Shown: positions 18,481 through 27,075 of the stretch, piece after piece
Numbering within the stretch: position 1 is the first letter of the stretch
Layout: every line of letters starts with the position of its first letter
Origin: Amycolatopsis echigonensis
Lineage (GTDB): Bacteria > Actinomycetota > Actinomycetes > Mycobacteriales > Pseudonocardiaceae
Assembly: GCF_014174495.1 (NCBI RefSeq)
Contig: NZ_JACJHR010000012.1
Location: 1 to 64,000, forward strand
Direction of reading: 5' to 3'
Length of the DNA stretch: 64,000 nucleotides
Notes under the pieces: model-generated
The model's input: the letters and a program-made list of their open reading frames with translations, nothing else
What the model was told of the DNA's origin: nothing
The model's database searches: none
Translations under genes and position numbers: made by a program

Positions 18481-19992
18481 GTGCGAAGGACTTTGGTGCT
18501 GCTGCTGGGAGCGCTGCTCCCGCTCGCGCTGGCTTCGTGCAGCTCGTCCGGAGCCGCGCCCGCTCCGGCCGCCGGATCGACTTCGCCGCAGGGCCCGGTC
18601 GCCGCGGTCTGCGACCACGTGCCGCCGGGTCCGTCGACCGCGCCGGCCGGAGCCGTCCGGGTGGATCCGGCCGTGGTGGACGACCTGTCGGCCAAAACGA
18701 AGGACTCGCCGGCGGGCACGACGTTCTGGCTCGCTCCCGGCACGCACCGGCTCAGCGACGACGAGTACGCCCAGGTGCAGCCCAAGGACGGCGACGTCTA
18801 TCTCGGCGCTCCCAGCGCGGTCTTCGACGGGCGGAAGAAGAACCGGTACGCCTTCGCCGGCCCGGCGAAGAACGTCCGGCTCGCGTCGTTCACCGTGCAG
18901 GGCTTCACCGCGCCGCGCGACGAAGGCGTGGTGAACCACGATTCGGCCCCCGGCTGGGTCATCCAGCACCTGACCGTGCAGGACAACGACGGGGCCGGGC
19001 TGATGGCCGGGCCGAAGCAGCAGATCCTCGACAGCTGCCTGCGGCGCAACGGCCAGTACGGCATGAACGCCTACTCCGGCACCGCCCCGGTGACCGGGCT
19101 GGTGCTGCGCGGCACCGAGATCACCGGCAACAACACCGGGAACTGGGAGGCCAAGGTCCAGGGGTGCGGCTGCACCGGCGGCATGAAGTTCTGGGCGGTG
19201 GACGGCGCGGACGTCGTCGGCAACTGGGTGCACGACAACCGCGGCACCGGTCTGTGGGCCGACACGAACAACAACGATTTCCTGATCGAGGGCAACCTGA
19301 TCGAGAACAACGACAGTGCCGCGATCATCTACGAGACCAGCTACAACGCGATCATCCGCGACAACACGTTCCGCCGCAACAACCTGGTCGACGGCCGCGC
19401 ACACGCCGACCGGGGCGACCCGTTCCCGTCCGCGACGATCTATCTTTCCGAATCCGGCGGCGAACCGCGGGTGAAGGCCCGCACGAGCAATCTGGAAATC
19501 TCCGGAAATATGCTGCAGGACAACTGGAACGGCATCATTCTGTGGGAGAACGCCGACCGGTTCTGCAACAGCCCGGCCAACACCTCCAGCGGCTCGTGCA
19601 CGAAACTCGTGCCGAACGTCAGCACTTGTTCCGCGCCGGCGATCTCGAAGAAACCGCTGTACAGCGACTGCCGGTGGAAGACCCAGCGCGTCGTGGTGCA
19701 GCACAACCAGTTCACGCTCAACTCGAAGGCGCTCGGCTGCGAGGAGGCGTGCGGCCGGACGGGCGTGCTGTCGAATTTCGGCAGTTATCCGGACTGGTCG
19801 CCGTACCAGGGCGCGGTGATCCAGCAGGCGATCACGTTCCAGCAGGACAATTCCTGGCACGACAACGCCTATGCCGGGCCGTGGACGTTCGTCGCCCGCG
19901 AGATGAGCAACATCATCGGCATCGGCGAATGGCAGAGTGCGCCGTATCACCAGGACGCGAATTCCAGTTATCAGCCGAACGGGGGTGGCTGA
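18481..19992 (+). CDS. Right-handed parallel beta-helix lipoprotein
   Basis: A 503-residue exported protein. The signal peptide ends in the lipobox LASC (Cys20), so it is lipid-anchored. The rest is a parallel beta-helix of pectate-lyase/epimerase type, with successive rungs such as GLWADTNNNDFLIEGNLIEN, ETSYNAIIRDNTF and LEISGNMLQDNWNGI, plus several cysteines for disulfides. GTG 18481 is chosen because GAGAGGA precedes it; an ATG at 18463 overlaps the previous stop. By analogy with AlgG it could epimerise or cleave the polymer outside the cell; this is inference. Confidence 0.85.
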   Translation: MRRTLVLLLGALLPLALASCSSSGAAPAPAAGSTSPQGPVAAVCDHVPPGPSTAPAGAVRVDPAVVDDLSAKTKDSPAGTTFWLAPGTHRLSDDEYAQVQPKDGDVYLGAPSAVFDGRKKNRYAFAGPAKNVRLASFTVQGFTAPRDEGVVNHDSAPGWVIQHLTVQDNDGAGLMAGPKQQILDSCLRRNGQYGMNAYSGTAPVTGLVLRGTEITGNNTGNWEAKVQGCGCTGGMKFWAVDGADVVGNWVHDNRGTGLWADTNNNDFLIEGNLIENNDSAAIIYETSYNAIIRDNTFRRNNLVDGRAHADRGDPFPSATIYLSESGGEPRVKARTSNLEISGNMLQDNWNGIILWENADRFCNSPANTSSGSCTKLVPNVSTCSAPAISKKPLYSDCRWKTQRVVVQHNQFTLNSKALGCEEACGRTGVLSNFGSYPDWSPYQGAVIQQAITFQQDNSWHDNAYAGPWTFVAREMSNIIGIGEWQSAPYHQDANSSYQPNGGG

Positions 19993-19993
19993 C

Positions 19994-21202
19994 GTGGCCG
20001 AACTGACCGCCGCTCTGCCCACCGAAACGAAATCGGTGCCGAAAGCGGTAAGCGCGGCCTGGGCGTTGCTCATCCTCAACACGCTCGGCTCGACCGGCGC
20101 GCAGACGGTGATCCCGTTGCCGCGCACGGTGATCCAGCTGGTCACTATGGGCGCGCTGATGACCGCGTTCCTGCTCGCCCTGGTGCTGAACCTGCGGATC
20201 CGGATCCGGCCGAGCGCGTACCTGCTGCTTCTGACCTTCCTGCTGCTCACGAGCATCGTGGCCAGCCTGCACCTGGAATCCGGCTACGGTTCGCTGTTCC
20301 GCTGCTTCCGGTTTTCGGTGTTCGTCGCGACCCTCTGGCTGCTCAGCGGCTGGTGGGACGGGTCGTTCACGTTCGCGCGGGCGCACATCCGGATGTTCGG
20401 CGCGGTGCTGGTGTCGGTCGTGCTCGGCTTGGCGATCGCGCCGGGCAAGGCGATGCCGGACATCTACGGCGGCCGGCTTTCCGGCGCGGTGTGGCCGCTG
20501 ACGCCGCCGCAGGTCGGCCAGTACGCGGCGGTGATCGCCGGGCTCGCGGTGCTGATGTGGCTCGGCAAGCGGACGGACGCCAAGAGCGCGCTGATCGTCG
20601 TCGTGCCCTCGCTCGGGGTGCTGCTGCTCACGCACACCCGCACCGCGACGCTCGGGCTCGTCGCCGGACTGATCGTCGCGTTGCTGTCGCAGGGGCTGGT
20701 CAGCGCGCGGGCGCGGAAGGTGTTCGCCGGGATCGTGCTCGTGGCCGGTTTCGCCGCGGTGGTGCTGGGCGGCCTGCTGCAGACGTGGTTCCTGCGCGGC
20801 CAGAGCACCGACGACTTCTCCAGTCTGACCGGCCGCGCGAAGGTGTGGGACGCGCTGCTGTCCGCGCCCCGGACCGGATTCGAGTACATCTTCGGCGTCG
20901 GCCTCACCGACAAGTCCTACGACGGTCTGCCGATCGACAACAGCTGGCTGGCGATCTACCACGAGCAGGGGTTCGTCGGCATCGGGATCGTCGCCGCGAT
21001 CCTGCTGGTGCTGGTCGCGATCGCGGTGCTCCGCCCGCCGTCGCTGTCCCGGGCTTGCGCGATCTTCCTGATCGCCTACTGCATTTCCGCGTCCTACACC
21101 GAAGCCGGGCTCGGCGACGCGTCGCCGTATCTGCTGCATCTGGCGGTCGCCGCGTCGTTGCTGGCCGCAGGCGAGGCTCCAGTGAGGGAGAAGCTGGCGT
21201 GA
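19994..21202 (+). CDS. O-antigen ligase/polymerase-like membrane protein (Wzy-like)
   Basis: A polytopic protein of about 402 residues with roughly ten membrane helices and the large external loop typical of the Wzy/WaaL superfamily (LLLTHTRTATLG, then GLTDKSYDGLPIDNSWLAIYHEQGFVG, where the late His and preceding Asp/Asn match the family loop). It would polymerise repeat units on the outer membrane face. The start is GTG 19994, after GGGGGTGG; GTG 19985 is possible. It overlaps the next glycosyltransferase by 4 bases. Confidence 0.85.
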   Translation: MAELTAALPTETKSVPKAVSAAWALLILNTLGSTGAQTVIPLPRTVIQLVTMGALMTAFLLALVLNLRIRIRPSAYLLLLTFLLLTSIVASLHLESGYGSLFRCFRFSVFVATLWLLSGWWDGSFTFARAHIRMFGAVLVSVVLGLAIAPGKAMPDIYGGRLSGAVWPLTPPQVGQYAAVIAGLAVLMWLGKRTDAKSALIVVVPSLGVLLLTHTRTATLGLVAGLIVALLSQGLVSARARKVFAGIVLVAGFAAVVLGGLLQTWFLRGQSTDDFSSLTGRAKVWDALLSAPRTGFEYIFGVGLTDKSYDGLPIDNSWLAIYHEQGFVGIGIVAAILLVLVAIAVLRPPSLSRACAIFLIAYCISASYTEAGLGDASPYLLHLAVAASLLAAGEAPVREKLA

Positions 21203-22368
21203 GGGTTTTGGTGGTGCACAACCGCTATCGGTCGGAGCAGCCGAGCGGCGAGAACAACGTGGTCGACGCCGAGGTCGCGCTGCTGGCCTCGGCCGGGATC
21301 GACGTACAGCGGTTCGAGCGGCACAGCGACGACATCGCCTTGATGCCGTTGGCACGCAAGGCGTTGGTGCCGCTGCAGGTGCCGTGGAACCGCGCGTCGC
21401 GGACGGCGTTGCGAGCGCAGTTGCGGCGGGAGAGGCCCGACGTCGTGCACGTTCACAACACCTTCCCGCTCTTGTCGCCGTCGGTGCTGGCCGCGTGTGC
21501 CGACGAGCGCGTGCCGGTGGTCGCGACCCTGCACAACTACGGCCTCGTCTGCCCGCCCGGCACGCTCTACCGCGACGGCCGGATCTGCACCGACTGCGTC
21601 GGCGGCCTGCCGGTCCCCGCGGTCCGGCACGGCTGCTACCGCGATTCGGCCGCGGCGACCGTGCCGATGGCGGTGAACCTGCTGGTCAACCGGGATCGCT
21701 GGCGGACCGGCGTGACCCGGTTCTTCTGCATTTCCGACGCCCAGCGCCGCCTTCTCGTGGACGCGGGCCTGCCGGCGGAGCGCATGACCGTGAAGCACAA
21801 CTTCGTCCCGGACGAGGGGCGACTGCGTGTCGGCGAGGGCGAACACCTGCTGTTCCTGGGACGGCTCACCGAGGAGAAAGGAATCCCGCTGCTCAAAGCA
21901 GCGTGGGAGCAGTACTCCGGCAAGCTGCCGTTGCTGATCGCCGGGACCGGACCGCTGTCCGACGACGTCGCGGCCTGGGCGTCCGCGCGCGAGGACGTGT
22001 CCTATGTGGGCCTGCAAGACCGCGCTTCGTGCCACGAACTGATCGCGCGAGCGGCGGCGGTCGTGGTGCCGTCGACGTGGCTGGAGGCGTTCGGGCTCGT
22101 GGTGGTGGAGGCGATGGCGGCCGGGGTGCCGACGGTCGCGCCCGCCCACGGAGCGTTCGAGGAACTGGTCACCGACGGCGTCACCGGCTTGCTGCACACC
22201 CCCGGCGACGCGGCGGCGCTCGCTGACTCGCTTCGCGAGGTCGCCGACGCCGAGTTGAACCAGAAGATGGGCGAGGCCGCGCGCCAGCGGTACGAGGCGG
22301 ACTTCACCCCGGAAGCGGGGCTGAAACGGCTCCTCGAAGGCTACGAGGAAGCGATCTCCGCGGTATGA
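21199..22368 (+). CDS. Glycosyltransferase family 4
   Basis: A 389-residue GT-B enzyme. The N-terminal domain begins VLVVHNRYRSEQPSGENN with HVHNTFPLLSPSVL; the C-terminal domain has LFLGRLTEEKG and the GT4 EX7E region AFGLVVVEAMAAGVP. The segment CPPGTLYRDGRICTDCVGG carries three cysteines typical of a subset of exopolysaccharide GT4 enzymes. GTG 21199 overlaps the polymerase stop by 4 bases. Confidence 0.92.
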   Translation: MRVLVVHNRYRSEQPSGENNVVDAEVALLASAGIDVQRFERHSDDIALMPLARKALVPLQVPWNRASRTALRAQLRRERPDVVHVHNTFPLLSPSVLAACADERVPVVATLHNYGLVCPPGTLYRDGRICTDCVGGLPVPAVRHGCYRDSAAATVPMAVNLLVNRDRWRTGVTRFFCISDAQRRLLVDAGLPAERMTVKHNFVPDEGRLRVGEGEHLLFLGRLTEEKGIPLLKAAWEQYSGKLPLLIAGTGPLSDDVAAWASAREDVSYVGLQDRASCHELIARAAAVVVPSTWLEAFGLVVVEAMAAGVPTVAPAHGAFEELVTDGVTGLLHTPGDAAALADSLREVADAELNQKMGEAARQRYEADFTPEAGLKRLLEGYEEAISAV

Positions 22369-23018
22369 ACGAAGCTGTGCGCGACCGGCTGAAGACCTCG
22401 CCCAGGGCGCTTCCGATCGTTCTGCGCACGCCGTCGCTGGTCCTGGCCGTGCTCGGCTTCCTGACAGTGGTCGCGCTGGGGCTGCGCTTCGCCGGGCACT
22501 CGGTGCCGAGCGCGTTCGACGCCCCGCTCCTGCCCGGCCCGGACCTCGTTCCCGATCCGTGGTGGTACTTCGCGACGGCGATCGACTTCTGCGGCGAACC
22601 GCTGGGCGCGGTACTGATCCTCCTCCTGGTGATCGGCGGGTGCCTGCTGACCCGTCGGCCGCGGACGGCGGTGCTGGCGGTGGTCGGCTGCGGGCTGACC
22701 GTCGCGGTGACGTCCGTGCTGAAACCGCTGACCGGCCGGACGATTCACGGCAGCTATCTGTCGTTCCCCAGCGGCCACACCGCTTTCGCGACCGCGTTGG
22801 CGTTGCTCGGGGCTTACGCCCTGGCCGGTCGGTTGAGCCGGGGTGCCGCGGTGGCGTGGTTGCTCGGGCTTGCGTTGGTGTCCGGGTTCCTGATGGCGTG
22901 GGCCGAGGTCGGGCTGGGCGCGCATTACCCGACCGACACGATCGGCGGCTTCGCGGCGGCGCTGGCGGTCATGCCGGTCACCGCCTACTGGATCGACCGA
23001 CTCGCCACCCGCGGCTGA
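22365..23018 (+). CDS. PAP2-family membrane phosphatase
   Basis: The 217-residue protein has about six membrane helices and the three PAP2 phosphatase motifs: KPLTGRTIHG, PSGHTAFAT and a late HYPTDTIGG. It probably dephosphorylates undecaprenyl pyrophosphate released during polymerisation, recycling the lipid carrier. Last gene of the plus-strand operon, overlapping the GT4 gene by 4 bases and followed at once by a strong hairpin. Confidence 0.92.
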   Translation: MNEAVRDRLKTSPRALPIVLRTPSLVLAVLGFLTVVALGLRFAGHSVPSAFDAPLLPGPDLVPDPWWYFATAIDFCGEPLGAVLILLLVIGGCLLTRRPRTAVLAVVGCGLTVAVTSVLKPLTGRTIHGSYLSFPSGHTAFATALALLGAYALAGRLSRGAAVAWLLGLALVSGFLMAWAEVGLGAHYPTDTIGGFAAALAVMPVTAYWIDRLATRG

Positions 23019-23020
23019 CT

Positions 23021-23075
23021 GTCCGTGAAGGGCTCCTTGAAGGAATCAGATTCCCTCAAGGAGCCCTTCACGGAC
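23021..23075. terminator. Bidirectional hairpin terminator, perfect 20-bp stem
   Basis: Arms 23021-23040 (GTCCGTGAAGGGCTCCTTGA) and 23056-23075 are exact reverse complements. The 15-base centre is itself nearly self-complementary (GGAATC...GATTCC), so the stem can extend further. It lies 2 bases after one operon and 15 before the convergent one, serving both. It looks like a dispersed repeat of the genus; that needs a genome search. Confidence 0.85.
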
Positions 23076-23090
23076 TTTGGCAAGGGCGAG

Positions 23091-24401
23091 CTAAGCCTTC
23101 CGGCGGAACACCGGTTTGACCGGACGTCCGCCCAGCCACGGCGACGGATCCCCGGCCTCCAGCGCCTTCCGGTACACCACGCAGGCCGACGCGACCGCCT
23201 CCACGGTCCGGTCGATGTCCTCCTCCGTCATCGCCGCACTGACCACAAAGGACGGAGCGAGCACCCCGTTCTCCAGCAGGCAGCGCAGGAACAGCGTCCG
23301 ATACTCCTGCGAGGGCTGGCCGTCCGCGTCGAGAGTCGCGAACACGAGGTTGCTGTCCCGTCCCCGCACCAACACTCGTTCGGAAAGCCCGTGCGCAGCC
23401 GCCGCCTCGGTCACGCCAGCCGCCAACCGCGCGCCGAGCGCGTGCAGCCGAGCCGTCACGCCCTCCGCCGCGTAGACGTCGATGACCGCCATGGCAGCAG
23501 CCAACGCCGTTGTCTCCGCGCCGTGCGTCGAAGACAGCAGGAACACCCGGTCCCGCGAATCGCGCAGGCCGCCCAGCTCCATCAAATCCCGCCGACCAGC
23601 CAGTGCGGCCACCGCGAAGCCGTTGCCGAGCGCTTTGCCGAACGTCGAGAGATCCGGCGTCACGCCGTACAGGCCCTGCGCGCCGTGTTCGGAGTACCGG
23701 AACCCGGTGATCATCTCGTCGAAGATCACCACCGTGCCGTGCTGATGCGCGAGTTCGAGCAGCCCGGCGAGATAGCCGTCCGGCGGGGCCACCCCCTTGG
23801 TCGGTTCCAGGATCAGGCACGCCACCTGTCCGTGGTACTGGCGCAGCACCTGTTCGGTCGCCGGGAGATCGCCGTACGGGAAGGGCACGGTCATCGCCAT
23901 GGTCGCGGCGGGGATTCCGGCGGACATCGGGGTGGTGCCGATGAACCAGTCGTCGGTGGAGAAGAACGCGTGGTCGGCGCACTGGGCGACCAGCGGCCGG
24001 CCGGTGGCGGCGCGGGCGAGCCGGACGGCCGCGCTCGTCGCGTCGGAGCCGTTCTTCGCGAACTTCACCATCTCCGCGGTCGGCACGGTCGCCAGGAACT
24101 GCTCCGCCGCTTCGAGCTCCACGATGGACGGACGAACGAAGTTGCTTCCCCGTTCGAGCACGTCGCGTACCGCCGATGTCACACGCGGATGCACGTGGCC
24201 GAGGCTGACCGCGCGCAGGCCGGAACCGTATTCAAGGTACTGGTTGCCGTCGACGTCCCAGACGTACGCGCCGCGGCCGTGCGAGATGACCGGCGCGAGA
24301 TGTTCCGGGTATTGATCCTCGCCTTTGGCGTAGGTGTGCGCGCCGCCGGGGATGGCGCGGTGCAGGCGTTCGTTCGCGATTCGGGAGAGTGGCAGGTCCA
24401 T
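23091..24401 (-). CDS. Class III (glutamate-1-semialdehyde type) PLP aminotransferase
   Basis: A 436-residue PLP enzyme of the GSA/HemL family: PGGAHTYAKG, the cofactor-site KNGSDATSAAVRLAR, the Asp in VVIFDEMITGFR and the lysine in TFGKALGNGFAVAAL. In a sugar cluster such members are more likely to aminate a keto sugar or C3 unit than to make porphyrin precursor. It is the last gene of the minus-strand operon, 6 bases after the epimerase gene. Confidence 0.88.
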   Translation of the reverse strand: MDLPLSRIANERLHRAIPGGAHTYAKGEDQYPEHLAPVISHGRGAYVWDVDGNQYLEYGSGLRAVSLGHVHPRVTSAVRDVLERGSNFVRPSIVELEAAEQFLATVPTAEMVKFAKNGSDATSAAVRLARAATGRPLVAQCADHAFFSTDDWFIGTTPMSAGIPAATMAMTVPFPYGDLPATEQVLRQYHGQVACLILEPTKGVAPPDGYLAGLLELAHQHGTVVIFDEMITGFRYSEHGAQGLYGVTPDLSTFGKALGNGFAVAALAGRRDLMELGGLRDSRDRVFLLSSTHGAETTALAAAMAVIDVYAAEGVTARLHALGARLAAGVTEAAAAHGLSERVLVRGRDSNLVFATLDADGQPSQEYRTLFLRCLLENGVLAPSFVVSAAMTEEDIDRTVEAVASACVVYRKALEAGDPSPWLGGRPVKPVFRRKA

Positions 24402-24407
24402 GACGGG

Positions 24408-24947
24408 TCACCTCAAGGCGTCGGCCAGGGAAGGGGCCGACGCGTCGCGTTCGGACAGCAATGCCGCGGGCAGTGGCCACGGGATGGCGAGCTCCGGGTC
24501 GTCGTGCGCGATGGCGACGTCCTCGGACGGGTCGTGCGCGCGGTCGATCCGGTACGACACGTCGGCGACCTCGCTCAGCGCCTGGAAACCGTGTGCGCAT
24601 CCGGCCGGGATGTAGATGCTCTCCTGGGTGTCGCCGGAGAGGCGGAACGTTTCCATCGCCCGGAAGGTCGGCGAGTCCGGTCGCAAGTCGACTACGACGT
24701 CGAAAACTTCGCCGTACGAACAACGCACCAGCTTCGCCTCGCCGGCCCCGGACCGCAGGTGCATCCCGCGCACCACGCCGCGCACCGAGCGGGAGACGCT
24801 GTCCTGCAGGAACGCGTTCGGGTCGATGCCGACTGATCGGGCGACGTCGGCATCGAAGGTCCGCGAGAAGAAGCCGCGATCGTCCCGGTGCGGTGTCGGC
24901 CGGAAGAGCCACACGCCGGAAATCGACGGCACGGGAACGGCTTTCAC
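24408..24947 (-). CDS. dTDP-4-dehydrorhamnose 3,5-epimerase family (RfbC-like)
   Basis: A 179-residue cupin epimerase with RGFFSRTFDAD, QDSVSRSVRGVVRGMHLR (the catalytic histidine in GMHL), DVVVDLRPDSPTF, and IPAGCAHGFQAL. It epimerises a 4-keto-6-deoxy sugar nucleotide at C3 and/or C5. GTG 24947 has a perfect GGAGG upstream and overlaps the stop of the preceding gene by 4 bases. A longer open frame to 25211 is out of context. Confidence 0.9.
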   Translation of the reverse strand: MKAVPVPSISGVWLFRPTPHRDDRGFFSRTFDADVARSVGIDPNAFLQDSVSRSVRGVVRGMHLRSGAGEAKLVRCSYGEVFDVVVDLRPDSPTFRAMETFRLSGDTQESIYIPAGCAHGFQALSEVADVSYRIDRAHDPSEDVAIAHDDPELAIPWPLPAALLSERDASAPSLADALR

Positions 24948-26125
24948 GAAACCTCCGCGGGAATGAGCGTCCTCGACAACAGGGCGAACTGGTCCTTCAA
25001 CTGCTGACCGCAGGCTTCGTTGCGGGCGGCGAGTTCCGCCTTCAGCTCCGGGGCCCGCCGCTGCACTTCCTCGAACTGCTCGATCAACCGCGGCACCTCG
25101 ACCGCGCGGGCCTCCTGGCAAAACTCGCCGAGCCCCATTTCGGCCATCAGCACGTCGTTCTTCTTCGCGTACCCGATCGCGACCGTCGGTCTCCCGGCCT
25201 TCAACGCGCACAACACATTGTGGTACCGCGTGGCCACGACGGTGCCCACCTCGGCCATCGAGCGCATCAACTCGTCGAGCGTGCCCGGGACTGCCGCGGA
25301 GATCAGCGGCGACGCGACAGTTTCGACGATCTCGTCGACCACTTCCTGGTCGATCCGGTCGCCGATGAAGAGCCGGACCGGCCGGTCCTGGCTGACCAGG
25401 TACCGCACGAACTCCGTCATCGCGTCCACGTAGGCCCGGTAAATCTCCTCGCCGCGAGCACGGTCGTCGTTGCCGCCGTAATAAGCCATCACCCCGACGC
25501 CGACGGCACGCGGATCCTCGACCGCGGCGGGCGTCGGCAGGGCGAAGGCGAGGTCGGGATACACGCGGTCGTTCGTGACCCGAACGCCCATGTTGGCCAT
25601 CGCCGAACGCGACAGTTCATCGCGGTAGGACCGGTACGTCGCGAGCTGGGACGCGGACCGCACCAGAAACCGCGTGGCGGGCACCCGAATCCGGTCAGCG
25701 CCGACGCTGACGAGCGCGATCTTCGTCCGCCCGAGCCGCCCGCACAACGACAGCAGGAAGAGCGCGTACGGAAAGCCCCACGGCCGCAGCGGAAGCGTCG
25801 CCTCCAGCACGCCCATGCCGGGAACGATCACCACGTTCTGCCGCCGGACCCACCACGCCGTGCGGAAGACGTCGATGATCTTCCCGAAGCCTTTCGTCAC
25901 GATCGACCGCAGCCCGGAAGCGTGCCGGTATTCGCCGCGGTACCAGTTCAGCCGCACCGCCGGGATCCCGTACCGCGCCTGGACGGTGTCCGCCCCGCCG
26001 CAGAACGCGGACACCTTCGCGTACGGATGTTCGGCCCGCAGGAAGCCGAGCACCGCCTCGAGCGAGCCGTCGTTGCCGAGGTTGCCTGAACCGAGCAGTC
26101 CGAAAACCCCGACCCGAACGGTCAC
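24944..26125 (-). CDS. Polysaccharide pyruvyl transferase family protein
   Basis: A 393-residue GT-B-like protein of the CsaB/PssK family (VFGLLGSGNLGNDGSLEAVLGFL at the N-terminus; TRYHNVLCALKAGRPTVAIGYAKKN near the C-terminus, the conserved RxHxxxxAL segment). Family members add ketal pyruvate to a sugar. GTG start overlaps the GT2 gene by 4 bases. The pyruvyl donor would be phosphoenolpyruvate. Confidence 0.87.
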   Translation of the reverse strand: MTVRVGVFGLLGSGNLGNDGSLEAVLGFLRAEHPYAKVSAFCGGADTVQARYGIPAVRLNWYRGEYRHASGLRSIVTKGFGKIIDVFRTAWWVRRQNVVIVPGMGVLEATLPLRPWGFPYALFLLSLCGRLGRTKIALVSVGADRIRVPATRFLVRSASQLATYRSYRDELSRSAMANMGVRVTNDRVYPDLAFALPTPAAVEDPRAVGVGVMAYYGGNDDRARGEEIYRAYVDAMTEFVRYLVSQDRPVRLFIGDRIDQEVVDEIVETVASPLISAAVPGTLDELMRSMAEVGTVVATRYHNVLCALKAGRPTVAIGYAKKNDVLMAEMGLGEFCQEARAVEVPRLIEQFEEVQRRAPELKAELAARNEACGQQLKDQFALLSRTLIPAEVS

Positions 26126-27075
26126 GGCACCCGCCGTTCGCGTCCGGCGACCACCCGGTCGACCGCGAGGTCCAGCTCGGCCGCGTGCACCGGGGCCCGG
26201 TCCTCGACGCGTTCCCCGGCCCCGCCTGGCCGGGCCCGGCTGGCGAACCATTCGGCCAGCGCGAGGTAGCAGGCACGGCGTTCGCCCGACGACAGCGGTG
26301 CGGAGCGGATTCCGTGCACGTAACCCCAGACGTACTCGGCGAGCAGCCGAGCGGTCGGGTTCGTGATGGCGTTGCCGCGCTTCGGATCGAGGTTCGCGCA
26401 CCGCGAGCGCTTGCTCGGGTTCGCGCGCTCCGCCCGGTCCGGGTGGTCGCGACGGAAGTACAGCAGCTCGGGTACTTGGTAGAACGGGCCGTGCAGCGCC
26501 AGTTCCGCGACGTAGGTGCGGTCGGCGTGGTGGTAGCTGTCCATGGGCGTGACCCGGCGCAGCACCTCGGTGCGCATCACGCCGTAGAAATCGTCTCCGC
26601 CGGGCTCGAACAGCAAGCTCTTGAACCGCACCGACGGCCGCGGCGCGTCCGTTTTGTGCCGGTAGTCCAGCGGCACGGTCACGGCGCCGTTCTCGTCGAT
26701 GATCGCCTGATGCGAATGCGCGAGGATGATCTCCGGCCGCGCGTCGAGCGCCTCGACGCATTTCGCCAGCAGCTCCCGGCCGTAGAGGTCGTCGTGCGAG
26801 GCCCATTTGAACAGCTCGCCGCGAGCCTGGTCGAGCAGGACGTTGTGGTTCGGGGTCGCGCCGATGTTGCGCGGCTGGCGCAGATACCGGATCCGCGAGT
26901 CCTCCTGGGCGTACTTCCGGGCGATCTCTTCCGTGCCGTCCTGCGACGCGTTGTCGGAGATGATCAGTTCGAAGTCCTCGTAGGTCTGCCCGAGCAGCGC
27001 GTCGAGTGCTTCGCTGAGGAATTCCTCTCCGTTGTAGACGGGCAGACCGATGGTCAGCCTGGGCACCGTGCTCAT
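26122..27075 (-). CDS. Glycosyltransferase family 2
   Basis: A 317-residue GT-A enzyme: TIGLPVYNGEEFLSEALDALL, SDNASQDGTEEIARKY, and the divalent-metal DxD-type SHDDLYG near residue 92. The last 60 residues are Arg/Ala/Gly-rich and weakly conserved in look. Start ATG 27075 overlaps the flippase stop by 4 bases. It adds one sugar of the repeat unit. Confidence 0.92.
   Translation of the reverse strand: MSTVPRLTIGLPVYNGEEFLSEALDALLGQTYEDFELIISDNASQDGTEEIARKYAQEDSRIRYLRQPRNIGATPNHNVLLDQARGELFKWASHDDLYGRELLAKCVEALDARPEIILAHSHQAIIDENGAVTVPLDYRHKTDAPRPSVRFKSLLFEPGGDDFYGVMRTEVLRRVTPMDSYHHADRTYVAELALHGPFYQVPELLYFRRDHPDRAERANPSKRSRCANLDPKRGNAITNPTARLLAEYVWGYVHGIRSAPLSSGERRACYLALAEWFASRARPGGAGERVEDRAPVHAAELDLAVDRVVAGRERRVP

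Noticed and set aside
17971..19992. 673-codon open frame reaching back into the heparinase-like gene
   Set aside because: The real beta-helix lipoprotein starts at 18481 with a signal peptide and ribosome binding site. The upstream codons are a shadow of the heparinase-like gene.
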